From Cymbidium sinense (taxonomy: Eukaryota; Streptophyta; Magnoliopsida; Asparagales; Orchidaceae): a stretch of 64,000 nucleotides of DNA. This document shows, piece after piece, positions 34,273-46,649 of this stretch (position 1 is its first letter; each line of letters opens with the position of its first letter). The stretch lies in contig CM038229.1 of the NCBI GenBank assembly GCA_021442155.1, positions 93,777,716 to 93,841,715 on the forward strand. The letters run 5' to 3'. The translations under genes and the position numbers were made by a program. The notes under the pieces are model-generated. The model was not told the origin of the DNA, made no database searches, and was given only the letters and a program-made list of their open reading frames with translations.

Positions 34273-36560
34273 ATTGCCACAAAAAGAGAGTTACAAGGTC
34301 CTTATCAGGGGATAAACTCCAAAACTACTACTCAAAGAGCTACAATCAGCCTAGAAAGTAAATCCCATGTCTAAGTACAACCAAAAGCAAAGTAAACAAG
34401 AAAAGGAAAGCAAAAGACACAAAATGATTAACAAAGATAAGCCAATGGATAAATCTGGGCCAAAGCTCTTCAGGATGAGAGAATGCATAGCACTAGGGAG
34501 CAAACCTGCAAGAGAAAAAAGGAAATGCATCTACAAAATTGTAGAAAGATAAAAATTAGAATAGTTAAAGCAATATAGACAAAGTGAAAAATTAAAGCAG
34601 CATAAACGGAGAAAAATTATAGAGAAGTGTGTGAGAGAAGGCTCAGGCTCAGTCACACCAAATTGGGGCAGATGCAAATATGAGCATCCAAACTTCAGCG
34701 GAAGGGTTACATCACAAGAGCTACTACAAAACCAAAAAGGAGTGAAATCATCACAGCCATCATTGCCTACAAACTTGTGGGAAGATAGTAGCCATTTGTT
34801 GAAAGTCTTATGAGCCTTAGTACCTGGAAACCTAAACAAAGCCATATACACTAATGAAAAGGAAACAATAGAGAGCAGAATGGGAGAGGGGATCCCATGC
34901 AGGATAAATATCATCAATATAGTTACCATTGCATGAGAATCCCTACACATATGAAAATGAACCATCTTTGCCAGATCCACCTTTTTAATACCAAAGCCAA
35001 GAGTATAATTAGGCCAGCATGAAAACCCACCATAAGAAAATAGCAGAAAAGGCCAGGCAGAGGATAGAAACAATATACAACCAATTGAAAAGCTTGCTGA
35101 AATCCTGTTAAGCAAATCAATTACCATGTAAATAGCACCATCCCAAACATATGGGACATATATGAAACTTACTGTGCCGAGTACAAAATGAATATTGCCC
35201 GTACCCATTCGTAAGCAATGCATGTTAACAACCCCTTGTTAATCATTGTGTAAGTTAACAAACAACAAATGTAAAGCTAGATAACATAACCCAAACCCAA
35301 AATACAATAGAAAATGCAAAAGTCTAACAGAACCAAGATGGGAATGCAACAGCAGATTAGATGGACCAGAAGCCACAGGTAATAAGATGCACCCCACCGC
35401 AAATAACACCAAATAAAGATAATCAGAGAGACAACCCCAAGAGTTCGGGCATAAAACGATAATCCACCAACAACCATGACAAAGAATAACAAAGGCGGCC
35501 ATTAAACCACTCATTCAGAGTAGACAGTGCATAAGTTAATAACCAAGTCGATAATAGCATAATCAGAGTGATCTGCACAAGTCTAACTAAACCAAGATGG
35601 AAAAATAGCAGCAGATTAAATAGACCACAAACATTAGGTGATAAGTTGACAAAAAAGAAAACCAATCGTAAAAAATAACGTACATAAGACTAAAAATCCA
35701 ATAGCCAATAAATAAAATAGCAAAACAAATATTGCACCCACCATAAGATAATCCAGTAAAAAAAGTGGTACATCATAGACACGAAAGGGGTTCAAAGGAG
35801 AGCCATCATTGAAATCCTTCAAGACAATGAAAAGCAGGCCAGCAGCTAAGCCAACATCATCAATAAAAGCAGACTGGAAAGAAAATAAAAAGGAATTCCA
35901 ATCCTGCGAAGAGACAATAATAATAACAAGGGTATTGCAGCTCCATACGTTGGGAGGTGAGGTTTGCAAGAACAATAGAAAATAAGCGCCTGGACATAAC
36001 ACTCGAAAATCCAACAGCCAACAATTAAAGCAGCAAAATAATTATTACACCCACCATAAGATAATCCAGTAAAAAATAGTGGAACAGCATATACATGAAA
36101 GGGGTTCAAAGGAGAGCCATCATTGAAATCCTTCAAGATAAAGAAAAGCATAACAACAGCTAAGCCAACATCATCAGTAAAAATAGGCTGGAAAGAAATC
36201 AAGAAGTAATTCCAATCCTGTAAAGAAACAATAATAATAACAAAAGTATTGTAGTTTCTCTCCTTACAGGTTGTGGAGGTGAGTTTAGAGAGCATAAGAG
36301 GGGCCACAACCCTATTAAAGAGAGAAAAGATAGATAAATTAGGGCCTATCATGAAGCTATACAAAAATATAGAAATTAAACAATGAGACAACAAAGTCAT
36401 GAGCCTCAGCACAGATTTCCAGAGAAAGGAAAAGAAACAAAACACAACCTTAATCATAAAATGGAAAATAGATACAGTAAGACCCATAAACAAAATATTG
36501 ATGGCAAGAAGTCTATCCTTGTTGATCAGAAAGTAAAGCAGAAAGTAAAACATCTCCCTC
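34273..36560 (-). repeat. LINE copy 3 3' UTR with tandem units of about 310 bp
   Basis: This T-rich (in sense) region gives long hydrophobic chance ORFs, including one of 230 codons at 34531-35223 that matches nothing I know. Two units starting at about 35690 and 36001 share ACCCACCATAAGATAATCCA, then GAAAGGGGTTCAAAGGAGAG and CATCATTGAAATCCTTCAAG. A related unit is in copy 1 near 2290-2440. A CATTCAGAGTAGACA motif at 35512 ties it to the copy 1 repeats. Confidence 0.7.
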
Positions 36561-39018
36561 TAGTAAGGTCCAATGCATTCTTTTATTAGAATTGTTAGAA
36601 CCCCAAAAGAATTTGTTAAGGAGGCGATCAATTCTGATAATGGTAGAATTGGTCGGCATAATGGTTTAAATGAGATATAAAGACATGGAGTTAAGGGTAC
36701 TCTTAATCAAAGTGAGCCTACCACCAAATGAGAGTAAATGAAATTCCCAAACAAAAATTTTATTAGAGATTTTTTGGATTAACTCATCAAAGAGATGTGA
36801 TCTTTTCTGACCTCTAAAAAGCGGAGCACCAAGATATTTAATAGGAAGTTATTGTTGCTAAAAAATTAGTAATTCTCAAGATTTGGTTGATCCTATTACT
36901 AGAGATTTTAGAGGAAGGAATGAAATAACTTTTACCTTCGTTAAGAAAGAGACCACTTTCCAAAAATTTATTTAAAAGATTCTTAATAGTTTTAATGTGT
37001 TGAATAGAGGCATTGCAAAAGATTATGAAGTCATCGAAAAAAGCTAAGATGAGAGACAAGAAGACCACCTTGAGTTCTAAAAAATATGCTAGGATTATTG
37101 TTGAAAAGATCATTAAGACTCCTCAAAAGATATTCAACAATAATAATAAAAAGAGAGGGAGATAAGGGATCTCTTTGTTTCAATCCATGCATAGAATGAA
37201 AAAAACCTAGGGACTCACCATTCATGATAACGGAGAACCAAACATTGGTAATACAATTTTTAATGAGCCAGATAGAAGAGTTAAAAAAACTAAACAAATG
37301 TAGAATTTGGAAGAGAAAATTCCAAGAGAGGTTGTCAAAAGCTTTAGAGATGTCCAATTTGAAAAGGATGTTACCACCTCTAGTAGAAGCATCAAGGTCA
37401 TGAATCAGCTCTTGGGTTAGAAGGATGTTGTCAGATATAGCTCTACCTTTAATGAAACTAGTTTGGTTGGGGTAAATATTTTTAGGCAGCAGTGGACTAA
37501 TTCTATTAGCAATTAATTTAATAATGAGTTTATGAAAGAAGGTGCAAAGGCTGATAGATCTGAAATCACCCCAAGATTTAGGATTATTAATTTTAGGAAT
37601 GAGAATAATGGAAATGCTAGAAAAATATCTAGGTAAAGGATTGCCAACGAAGAAATCAACGACAGCATTGACAAGGTCAGACTTAATAATAGGCCAATAA
37701 TGCTGAAAATATTGAGTCAAAATTTTACAGAAATCATGCTATTAAGAATACTACCAATCTCAGGATGCATATTAAGCAAGTGGTTGTCATCATTAGTAAT
37801 TATTGAGGGAATCAGGTGAGAGTTGGAGAGAGCTTCTAAAGAAGGGTTGTTATTTAATAAGTTTTTAAAATGATGTATGAAAAAATATTTAATGTCTATT
37901 GTCAGATCCATACATTATCATTTTAATTTTTTAATAGAGTTTAAGGCTTTCTTTTTTTTTAAAGAGCATGGAAGTACCTGGTATTTCTGTCACCATCAGC
38001 AATATATTTTCTAGTAGCCTTTTGCCACCAGTAGGTTTCCTCCATATTCTGATAGTTAACTAAGTTATCTTTTGCTTCATTGAACTCTTCAAGTTTAGTA
38101 GAATCAGTCAAATTGGCATCTTCAAGAGAACAAACTAATTGTTCCATATTTTTGATATTGGCAAAAAGATTTTTAAAATGATGCTTGTTCCACCAATTTA
38201 GATTTTGTTTAAGCCTTTTAAGCTTAAGCTAGAGGAGAATCATTCCCTTAACTGAATTATCCGGATGAAGAGGAGCCATCCAGTTAATGGATACAACATT
38301 GATGAAATCAATGTGTTGGATCCACATATTTTAGAATTTGAAAGAGGTTGGGGAGGGTAATCTATTAAAGGGATTTTGGATCTAAATCAAAAGTGGAGCA
38401 TGATCGATAAAAGTTCTCAAATGTTCAAATGTTGATCCAAAGAGAATTAAAAAGAGTCCTATCAAGCAATTGCCAAAGTTTATAGTTATGTCATGTATAA
38501 TCTGAGCTCGAATAGCCAATATCAATCAGATTGCAATCAAGAATCATATTAAAAAAGTCTTCCATGGAATGAATGTTAGGAGAGCAACCTCCCCTTCTTT
38601 TCGAGTAAGAGAAAATAGTGTTAAAATTACCACTAACCAACCAAGTTGGTTAACTGAGGAGGCAAATGTTCTTAAGTTGTCCCAAAGGATGTTCCTACTA
38701 GCTCTATTATAAGAAGCATAAATAAAGGAACCTAGAATAAAAAAATCACCCAATGAGATATGGACATTAACCAATTGTTGGAGATCATCAAGGATAGATA
38801 TGTTGACTAAATTATTCCAAAAATGCCAAATTTTATTAATATAAAAAGAAGTTTTGAAAGCCAAGCATTCTAGCAACATGGTTGATCTTAAAAGAGTGTA
38901 TGAATGGTTCAATAACAATAAGTAAGGCTATGTTATGAATACAATAAAGACTTCTAATACAGTAGCAAATAATAAGAGTCCCAATATCCTGAACATTCCA
39001 AATTAGTAAGTTGATCAT
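36561..39018 (-). pseudogene. LINE copy 3 ORF2 (endonuclease and reverse transcriptase), truncated
   Basis: The start is at 39018 (MINLLIWNVQDIGT). The endonuclease part (38544-39018) contains ISLGDFFILGSFIYASYNRA and RNILWDNLRTFASS. The linker at 37959-38147 ends in GDRNTRYFHAL, a mark of plant LINEs just before the RT. The RT core is at 36838-37720: NQTSFIKGRAISDNILLTQE, KLDISKAFDNLSW with an intact motif A, DPLSPSLFII (motif B, preceded by KQR where RQG is usual) and, after an extra T in a T-run near 37040, DDFIIFCNAS (motif C). Sequence ends about 36567 inside the part following the RT. Confidence 0.88.
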
Positions 39019-39254
39019 AATAAAATAAGAAAAGAAAGGAAAAGAGATAACTAAAGAAATAATAAAGCAAGAAGAAAAGGAAGCTAGAAACAGTTATTTA
39101 TGGGAACTTAGAGAAGATCTAGTAGTTCTAGTAGAGTTATTAGTGAACATTCTAGCTTTAAGTGAATTTTTTTAAAAATAGTTTGAAAAGGTCTATCATT
39201 GTCCAAAGAATTACCATCTGAGAGAGATTGATTTGTGATATTCGTAATAGGACT

Positions 39255-40527
39255 GTGACGTCAAAGCATTTCTAATGGTAATTTCCTTTCTTCAATGTTG
39301 AGAAAGTGGTTAGCATGCGTATCACTCTGAAGTGCAGGAGAAGGAGAGGTTGTGAAGCCATTAATAGCACAGATTTTATGCTCAATTTTAGAATTAGTTT
39401 TTAGATTTTGTTCCATCATCAAAGGATCAATAGTTTTTAGATTTTGTTCCTTCATCAAAGGATCAACTCCAGAATTTGTTTTCAGATTTTGATCCAACCT
39501 AAAATTTCCATTCAAATTACCACTAAGGTTCATATGAGTCTCTCAGCCAAAAGGGGTAGGTTAAGTCAATGTATTATCGAGGAGCCAAATTATTACAATT
39601 AGAAGAAATGATAATGAAACTATCATTAGCCTCCTGAACCTCATAAACATTATTTTTAACATGCTCCATTGTCTCCAATACAAAGCAAAGTGGATAGAAA
39701 ATGAGTAGGGGTAGGGGTAGGATTCCCATTTTGAGTGACTTTTGGCACATAAGAAAATTTATGGATTTTTCATTTGATAGAGAAGGATTAGGATCTAGCA
39801 ATTTATTCTTTTTTAGTTGAGGATGCAACACAAAACATTCTGAATGATCATGGCCATGAATCTTACAATGGAAAATTCTCAAATTCAACTTTTGATTATA
39901 ACAACTTAGAGCCAATCCAAACTTCTTTAGGATGCTTTTAGTGATATCAATTTCAATATGACCAAAAAGATCTCATTTTGAAAAGGTCATTCAATTTGAA
40001 GAGGTAAACAAAGAGAGCCCCAACCAAAAGAGAACTTGATGTGTAAATAATGTATTCTCATAGAAAGAGCTAGCCATATAGGAATAATTGGAGATTTCTT
40101 TATATCAAAAGAGGAGACCATTTCAAAAGTTGCATTTGGCAATTAAAAAAAAAAGCATGTGCAAAAACTCTTGAATAATCTAAGTTAGAGAGCTAAATTA
40201 AAATATTCCTTGGATCAATCACCGATAGTGAAAACACCGAAAGTTTAAGGCGAAAAATGATGATGTTATCGAGTCAATGTAAGAAAATTAACCAACTAAA
40301 GAGAATTCGCCAACTTTTTCACATCTAGATCCGCACATAATAATAAGCATCCCAAAAGGAGGACGAGATCAAAATCAAGCATTAGGTGAAAGGTTCTTAC
40401 CTGCATCATGCATCCTTAAAGACAGTAGTGATGATTTTGGATCCATTATTCCATGTAAATCTGATGCTCTAGCTGACGCTACCAAGATGGATAAGCTCGG
40501 TTGAGCAGAAAGTGGCTCCTCTGCCAT
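39255..40527 (-). pseudogene. LINE copy 3 ORF1 (DUF4283 and partial zinc knuckle)
   Basis: It starts at 40527 with MAEEPLSAQPSLSILVASAR, parallel to copy 1. Small deletions litter 39900-40480, so the DUF4283 part is hard to read. The nucleic-acid-binding knuckle is partly kept at about 39810-39890 as CKIHGHDHSECFVLHPQL, matching C-x(3)-GH-x(4)-C, but the first Cys of the usual CCHC set is not in frame. The tail (39261-39533) has direct repeats of a DPLM-EQNLKT unit. Confidence 0.75.
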
Positions 40528-40660
40528 TGAAAGAGCAAAGGGAAAATCACATTAGAGGCCAATCAGAGATAAATAATCGAAAAAATTGATCGTGAATGAT
40601 CGAATCGCCGCAAGGAAAATGAAAAGAAAGAAGGGAAAATGAAATCGAAGAGGCCGAGAG

Positions 40661-43617
40661 TTTAGGTTTGTTTTTTGAGGTTTAGATTTTTATTTATTTA
40701 GGTTTAGATTTTTAAGTTTAGATTTTATTTATTTAGGTTTAGATTTAGCTTTAGATTTAGGTTTTGATTTAAGGTTTAGATTTAGGTTTAGATTTTATTT
40801 TTTTTATTTTTAGGTTTAGATTTATTTAGATTTTAGGTTTAGATTTATTTAGTTTAGGTTTAGATTTTTATTCTATTTAGTTTAGTTTAGGTTTAGATTT
40901 TATTTTGGGTTTAGATTTAGGTTTAGATTTTAGGCTTAGATTTTTAGGTTTAGATTTTGGTTTAGATTTTAGTTTATTTAGGTTTAGATTTTTTTTTATT
41001 TTTTTTTATTTTGTTTAGTAGTTTAGATTTTAGGTTTAGATTTAGGTTTAGATTTATTTTAGGTTTAGATTTATTTTAGCCTAGGTTTAGATTTTTTCTA
41101 TTAAGGTTTAGATTTAGATTTAGATTTTTATTTTTTAGTTTAGGTTTAGATTTTAGGTTTACATTTTATTTTATTTTTATTTAGGATTAAGTTTAGGTTT
41201 AGATTTTAGGTTTAGATTTAGTTTCGATTTTAAGTTTAGATTTTAGGTTTAGATTTAGGTTTAGATTTAGGTTTAGTTTTTTTATTTATTTAGATTTTTA
41301 TTTTTATTTAGATTTATTTATTTATTTTAGTTTAGATTTTAGGTTTAGATTTAGATTTTTATTTTATGTTTAGATTTATTTTTATTTTATTTTATTATTA
41401 GGTTTATTTTAGTTTTTTAGTTTAGGGTTTAGTGGTTTAGGATTTAGGGTTTGGGTTTTTTTAAATTAAGCAAACCAATAGTTTAGGTTTATTTAGAATA
41501 TTTAGTATTTTATTTGTTAGTTTACTTTATTTTATTTTTTTATTTATTTTTTTTTTATTTATATTTTTATCTTAATTTAAGTTTATTTGAGTTTATTTTT
41601 AGGTTTAGTTTAGGTTTATTTATTTATTTTATTTTTTTATTTTATTTATTTTATTTTAAGGTTTTATGTTTTAGGTTTAGGATTTAGGTTTTAATTTTTT
41701 AGGTTTTTATTATTTAGTTTAGGCTTAGGTTTTCTTAGTTTATTTTATTTTTTAGTTTAGAAGTAGTTTAGTTTTAGTATTTATTTTGTTTAGGTTTATT
41801 TTAGTTTATTTTATTTTTATTTATTTTTTAAAGTTTTATTTTTTTCATTTTTTTTATTTTTAGGTTTATTTTATATTTAAGTATTTATTTTATTTTATTT
41901 TATTTTAGGTTTGTTTTATTTTTATTTTTTGTTTTTTTTATTTAGGTTTTCATTCTTAGGTTTATTCCATTTTAAGTTTAGTTTAGCTTTATTTTATTTT
42001 AGTTTATTTTATTTTTTTTTTATTCTATTTTAAGGTTTAGGTTTAGGTTTTAGTTTTATTTTTTTATGATTTTATTTACATTTTGTTATTTTTTTTGGTT
42101 TTATTTAATTTATTTTGTATTTATTTTAGTTTATTTTTTTATTTTTATTTAGGTTCATTTTTTATTTTAATTTAATTTAGTTTGTTTAATTGGTTTATTT
42201 TATTTAGTTTTTCATCTTTATTTTAGGTTTAGGTGTTTATTTTTAGTTTTATTTTATTTTAAGGTCTAGATTTTAATTTTATAATTAGGTTTAGGTTGAA
42301 TTTTATTTTATTTAGGTTTAGGTTTATTATAGGTTTATTTTTTATGTTTTATTTAATTTAGTTTAGTGTAGCCTATTTATTGGTTTAGGTTTAGGTTTTA
42401 TTTATTTTAGTTTATTTTAGCTCAGTTTAGTTTAATTTATACTGTTTTAAGTTTAGGTTTTTTTAGTTTAGGGTTTAGGTCTTTATTCTTTTTAGGTTTA
42501 TTTTTAGATTTAGGTTTTATTTTATTTTTGGTTTATTTTAATTTATTTTATATTTTTTTATGATTTAGGTTTATTTTAATATTTTAGATTAGTTTTATTT
42601 TTATTATTTTTTAGTGCTCAATTTTGGTTTAGGTTTAGTTTAGTTTTTTTATTTCCTTTTTTTAATCTTATTTAGTTTTAAGTTTATTTTATTTTATTTT
42701 ATAGTAGTTTAGTTTGTGGGCTGTTTATGTGTGGCTCAATGGGGTTTAGGATTTAGGTGGCAGATTTAGGACAGAGTTTTAGCTTAGTTTAGGGTTATTA
42801 GACTTAGGGTTTTTTTTATTTTTTATTTTTTTTTTAAGCAAAGAAAGCCAGTTTAATTTATTTACATTTTATTTATTTTAGTATTTAATTTTAATTTTTA
42901 TTTATTTTATTCCATTTAGCTCCTATTTATCTTTAAGTTTATTTATTTTAGTTTAGGTTTTATCTTAGTTTTTTTTTAGGTTTAGGTTTATTTTGTTTTA
43001 TTTTCTTTTTTTAGTTGTAGGTTATTTTAATTTCTTGTTTATTTTTTTTTATTTTATTTTAGTTTATTTTCCGTTTTATTTTTTAGTTTAGGTTTTAGGT
43101 TGGTTTAGGGTATTTTATTTAGATTTGGTTTTAGGTTTTTTATTTTAGTTTTATTTAGCTTTTTTTTTTTATTAATTTAGCTCTCTTTATATTTTTTTTT
43201 AATTTTTTTTATTTTTTTTTATTTTATTTTTTAGATTTTTTATCTTATATTATTTTATATAGGTCAATTTTATTTAGGTTTATCTTTAGTTTAGTTTAGG
43301 CTCTATTTATTATTTTTAATTAGTCTTAATTTTATTATTTATCTTAGGCCCAGTTTAGTAGTCTGGGCTTAGCTTTATGGCTTAGACTGAGGCTCATTAG
43401 CCTATCAGGGCCCAAGATAGGGTGGGTGGCCCATGATGGATCAGGATATGGGCCTGTGGTCAGCCTAAGTAGGTCAGGGTAGGCTCAGGATTTAGAGCCT
43501 TGATTGTGAGGTTTAGGGCCTAGGCTTTGGTAGTAGGTAGTTTAGGTTTAAGTTGTTTTAGTTTAGGTTTTATGTGGTTAGGGTTGGCTTGGTTTAGGTT
43601 TTTGGTTTAGGGTTCTT
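40661..43617. repeat. Telomere-like block, starting with a TTTAGAT-rich variant
   Basis: From 40670 to about 41400 the dominant word is GGTTTAGATTT, unlike the other blocks. Then come the joint TTTTTTTAAATTAAGCAAAC (about 41456-41475), AT-rich T/A/G DNA, a second joint near 42830 and more AT-rich DNA. Two pockets (42710-42790 and 43340-43560) are GC-richer and irregular. Confidence 0.85.
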
Positions 43618-43905
43618 TGGTTTTTTTTTTAATAAGAAATTGAACATTTCTACTTTTTTGATTTCATCAACTAACACATCAAGTTTTCTAAGAGTGACAT
43701 ATAGATAAAATGAGAATGCATGTCCACTAGCACTTCCAAATCCCCCATCACTACTCTTCAGGTCTCCATAACCACCACTTCTTTGACCAACATCTCCATA
43801 TCCACTAGCACCTCCAAATCCCCATGACCTAGGATAATCTCCGCTTTGACTCCACCGCCTTATGGGATCAGCCCGCTGTGATGACAAGGTTCACTCCAAT
43901 CTTAT
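43618..43905 (-). pseudogene. GRP 3' fragment 6, internally deleted
   Basis: On the minus strand 43887-43740 reads RRWSQSGDYPRSWGFGGASG, then YGDVGQRSGGYGDLKSSDGG. It loses the normal C-terminus and stop and runs straight into 3' UTR sequence, with a T-run at about 43620-43632. The RRM end (NGQNLDG) is not visible. It is shorter than the other copies. Confidence 0.7.
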
Positions 43906-45314
43906 GGTTTAGGTTTATGTTTACTTTATTAGATTTTAGGGTGAGGTTTATTTTTTTAATTTGTTAAGCTTAGGGGTTATAGTTTGGGTTTAGTAGGTTT
44001 AAGAGGGTTTAAGATTTTAGGATCATGGTAGGGTTTAGGGTTTAGGCTCATGGTCTATTTTAGGATTTAGGGTTTAGGTTTAGGTTTTATGGCTGTGGTT
44101 TTTAAACAAAAAAGTAAGCAAACCAATAGTTTAGGTTTATATTTTATATTTCTTTTTATTTAGGTTTTTTTTTATTTTATTTATATTAATTTATTTGTTT
44201 TAGTTTAAGTTTATTTTAGTTTATTTTATTAGGTTTAGGTTTATGCTTTTAGTCCTTTTATTTTATTTAATTTTTATAGTTTTATTTATTTTTATAGGTT
44301 TAGGTTTTATTTTATTTTTCAGTTTAGGTTTTAGTTTTATTTTAGGTTTATTTTAGGTTTATTTCTAGTTTGTTTAGGTTTATTTTATCATTATTTAGTT
44401 TAGATTTAGGTTTAGTATTTTTTATTAGCTTAGGTTTTATTTATCTTAGCCTAGGTTTAAGTTTATTTTATTTTATTATTATTTTAGGTTTAGGTTTTTT
44501 TTGTTGTTTATGTTTTATTTTTTATTTATTTTAGGTTTTATTTTTTAGGTTTATTTTATTTAGTTTTTATTTATTATTTTTAAGATTATTTTATTTTATT
44601 TTAGGTTTAGTTTTAATTTTAGGTTTTTAGGTTTATTTTATTTTAGTTAATTATTATTAATTTTATTTTAGTTTATTTTTTATTATTTATTTTTATTATA
44701 TTATTCTTAAGTTTAGGTTTTTTAGTTTAGTTTTATTTTATTTTTTTTAATTTATTTAGGCTTAGGTTTTTATTTTTTATTTAGTTTATTTAGTTTAGCC
44801 AGGTTGAGTTTAGGTTTATGGTTATTTAGTAGTGATTTTAGGTTTATTAAGTTTATATTAAGTTTATTTTTATTTTATTTAGTTTATCAACTTTTATTTC
44901 ATTTGGTTTATTTTATCTTATTTTAGGTTTAGTTTACTTTATGTTTTATTTTATTTAGTTTAGTTTTATTTATTTATTTACTTTTATTTTATTCTTTTTT
45001 TTTTCTGGGTTTTAGTTAATGATTATTTTATTTTATTTTTATTTTATGTTTTTATTTATATTATTTATGTTATTTAGTTTAGGTTTTGTAGGTTTAGGGC
45101 CCAGCTTAGTCAGGGTGGGCCCAGGACCAGGAGGGGTTTAGGGTGGTTTAGGGTTTAGGGTTTAGTTTGGGGTTTAGTGTAGAGGCCCAGGGTTTAGGGT
45201 TTATTTAGTGGTTTTGGGTTTAAGTGGGTTTTATGTGGGTTTAGGGTTTAGGGTTTAGGGTTTAGGTTTTATGTTTATGGTTAAGAATTTAGTTTAGGGT
45301 TTAGGGTTTTTGGT
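43906..45314. repeat. Telomere-like block
   Basis: It starts with a worn form of the common right flank, then TTTAGGG variants, a joint near 44105 (AAACAAAAAAGTAAGCAAAC), AT-rich T/A/G DNA to about 45080, an irregular GC-richer pocket (45090-45190) and TTTAGGG. Confidence 0.85.
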
Positions 45315-45808
45315 TTTTTTTAACAGATAACAAATTCAGATTCAACATTTCTTCTTTTAGATTTCATCAACTAAATAACACAATAAGTTTTCTAAGACAC
45401 AAGCGATGACATAGATAAAAAATAAGCACGCATAGGGCAAATCAAAAACCCTAGATAACTATAACCATCTTTTTTCTTTAAAGACACTGTTCTATAAGTG
45501 GTAGATCGGATCGATCATTCTTCAATTTCTCCAGTTCCCATGAGAACCCCCCCGGCTTTGCGAGTAACGAGATACACCATGATATCCTCGATCACTCCCT
45601 CCGCCAGCACCACGGCTATAACCTCCATCATGCCTCCCACCTCCATACCCACCACTGCTCCGACCACCACTTCCATATCCACCAGCACCTCTAGATAACC
45701 CACCACCATTGAGATAACTGTCACATCCGCCTTCACCTCCACCACTAGATCTAGACTGAGTCTGATTGACGATGATGTTCTTGCCATCATGGATCTGCCT
45801 ATTCTTAG
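45315..45808 (-). pseudogene. GRP 3' fragment 7, best-preserved reading frame
   Basis: Read on the minus strand, the frame is open from the RRM end to the natural stop: NIIVNQTQSRSSGGGEGG, then a Gly/Ser/Tyr-rich tail (GGYGSGGRSSGGYGGGRHDG, then GYSRGAGGGSDRGYHG), ending in SRYSQSRGGSHGNWRN and TGA at about 45522. Plant glycine-rich RNA-binding proteins (GRP7/8-like) have one N-terminal RRM, with ITVN-AQSR at its end, and such a tail. They bind RNA in stress and circadian responses. Only the last RRM residues are here, so it cannot be a functional protein. The 3' UTR and T-run follow at 45320-45500. The right end is at CTATTCTTAGGG. Confidence 0.88.
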
Positions 45809-46362
45809 GGTTTAGGTTTCAATTTAGGAATATTAGGTGTTAGGGTTTAGGTTTATTTTTAATTTATTTAGTTACTTTAGGTTTAGGTTTAGGTTTTGTG
45901 GTTTAGGGTTTAGGGTTTAGTGTTGGGGTTTAGAGTTTAGGGTTTAGGGTTTAGGGTTTAGGGTTAGGGTGTAGGGTTTAGTGGTTTAGGGTTTTTTAGG
46001 ATTTAGGATTTAGGGTTGCAGGTTTAAGATTGTAGGTTTAATTATTTATGGTTTAGGGTTAGTTTATGATTTAAGGTTTAGGGTTTTAGAGTTTATGATT
46101 TAGGATTTAGGGTTTAGTGTTAGGGTTAGGGTTAGGGTTAAGATTTAGGGTTTAAGGTTTATGGTTTAGGGTTAGGGTTTAGGCTTTAGTGTGTAGGGTT
46201 TAGGGTTTAGGGTTTAGTGTTAATTTAGGGTTTAGGGTTCAAAGTTCAGGGTTAAAGATTTAGGGTTTTTTAGGGTTTTAGCTTTAGGCTTTAGGGTTTA
46301 GGGTTTAAGGTTTAGGGTTGTAGGTTTACGGTTTAGGGTTTAGGGTGTAGGATTTTGTGTAT
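45809..46362. repeat. Telomere-like block, mostly TTTAGGG type
   Basis: The GRP right flank is followed by about 450 bp of TTTAGGG and TTAGGG variants with little AT-rich DNA. It ends at LINE copy 4. Confidence 0.88.
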
Positions 46363-46606
46363 AGGGACCATCAATAATTGAATCCTCAATAAAATTATTC
46401 CAAAAACACCAAATCTTATTACTAACATTAAATACAAATTTATTGAGGCTTATCATTCTAGCAACATAGTTAATTTTATTAGCATGAATAAGAGGCTCCA
46501 GAACCATAAGTAAATAAATATTATGAATGCAATGAAGATTTATAATATGTTTATGAATAGAGAGCATACTGATCCCTTTAAAATTGAAAATAAGAAAATT
46601 AAACAT
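46363..46606 (-). pseudogene. LINE copy 4 ORF2, endonuclease N-terminus only
   Basis: It starts at 46606 with MFNFLIFNFKGIS, where copy 2 has MFNFLVWNVRG, so the conserved Trp-Asn pair is damaged. It continues with LLMVLEPLIHANKINYVARM (family form: L-L-EP) and is cut by the telomere junction after about 80 codons. Confidence 0.75.
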
Positions 46607-46649
46607 AAGTAAAATAAAAAGGGGTTAAGCAAAGATTAATTAAGAGAGG

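Larger units (their letters stand above)
34273..40660 (-). mobile_element. LINE copy 3 (subfamily B), both ends present, internal deletion
   Basis: A 6.4-kb LINE in the minus orientation with 3' and 5' ends that both abut telomere-like DNA. The 3' end in sense orientation is TAACTCTCTTTTTGTGGCAA plus TAAT, then CTAAACC of the telomere C-strand, with no long poly(A). The 5' end (about 40655) passes into TTTAGGTTTG. Compared with copy 1, about 2 kb is missing between 36555 and 36567, removing RNase H and the zinc-binding part. Sequence is close to copy 1 in ORF1, endonuclease and RT. Confidence 0.85.

Noticed and set aside
34531..35223. A 230-codon hydrophobic open frame on the minus strand, which looks like a membrane protein.
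   Set aside because: It lies in the T-rich LINE 3' UTR. Other long hydrophobic frames occur throughout both copies of this UTR, and no family motif is present. T-rich sense DNA gives Phe/Leu-rich chance frames.
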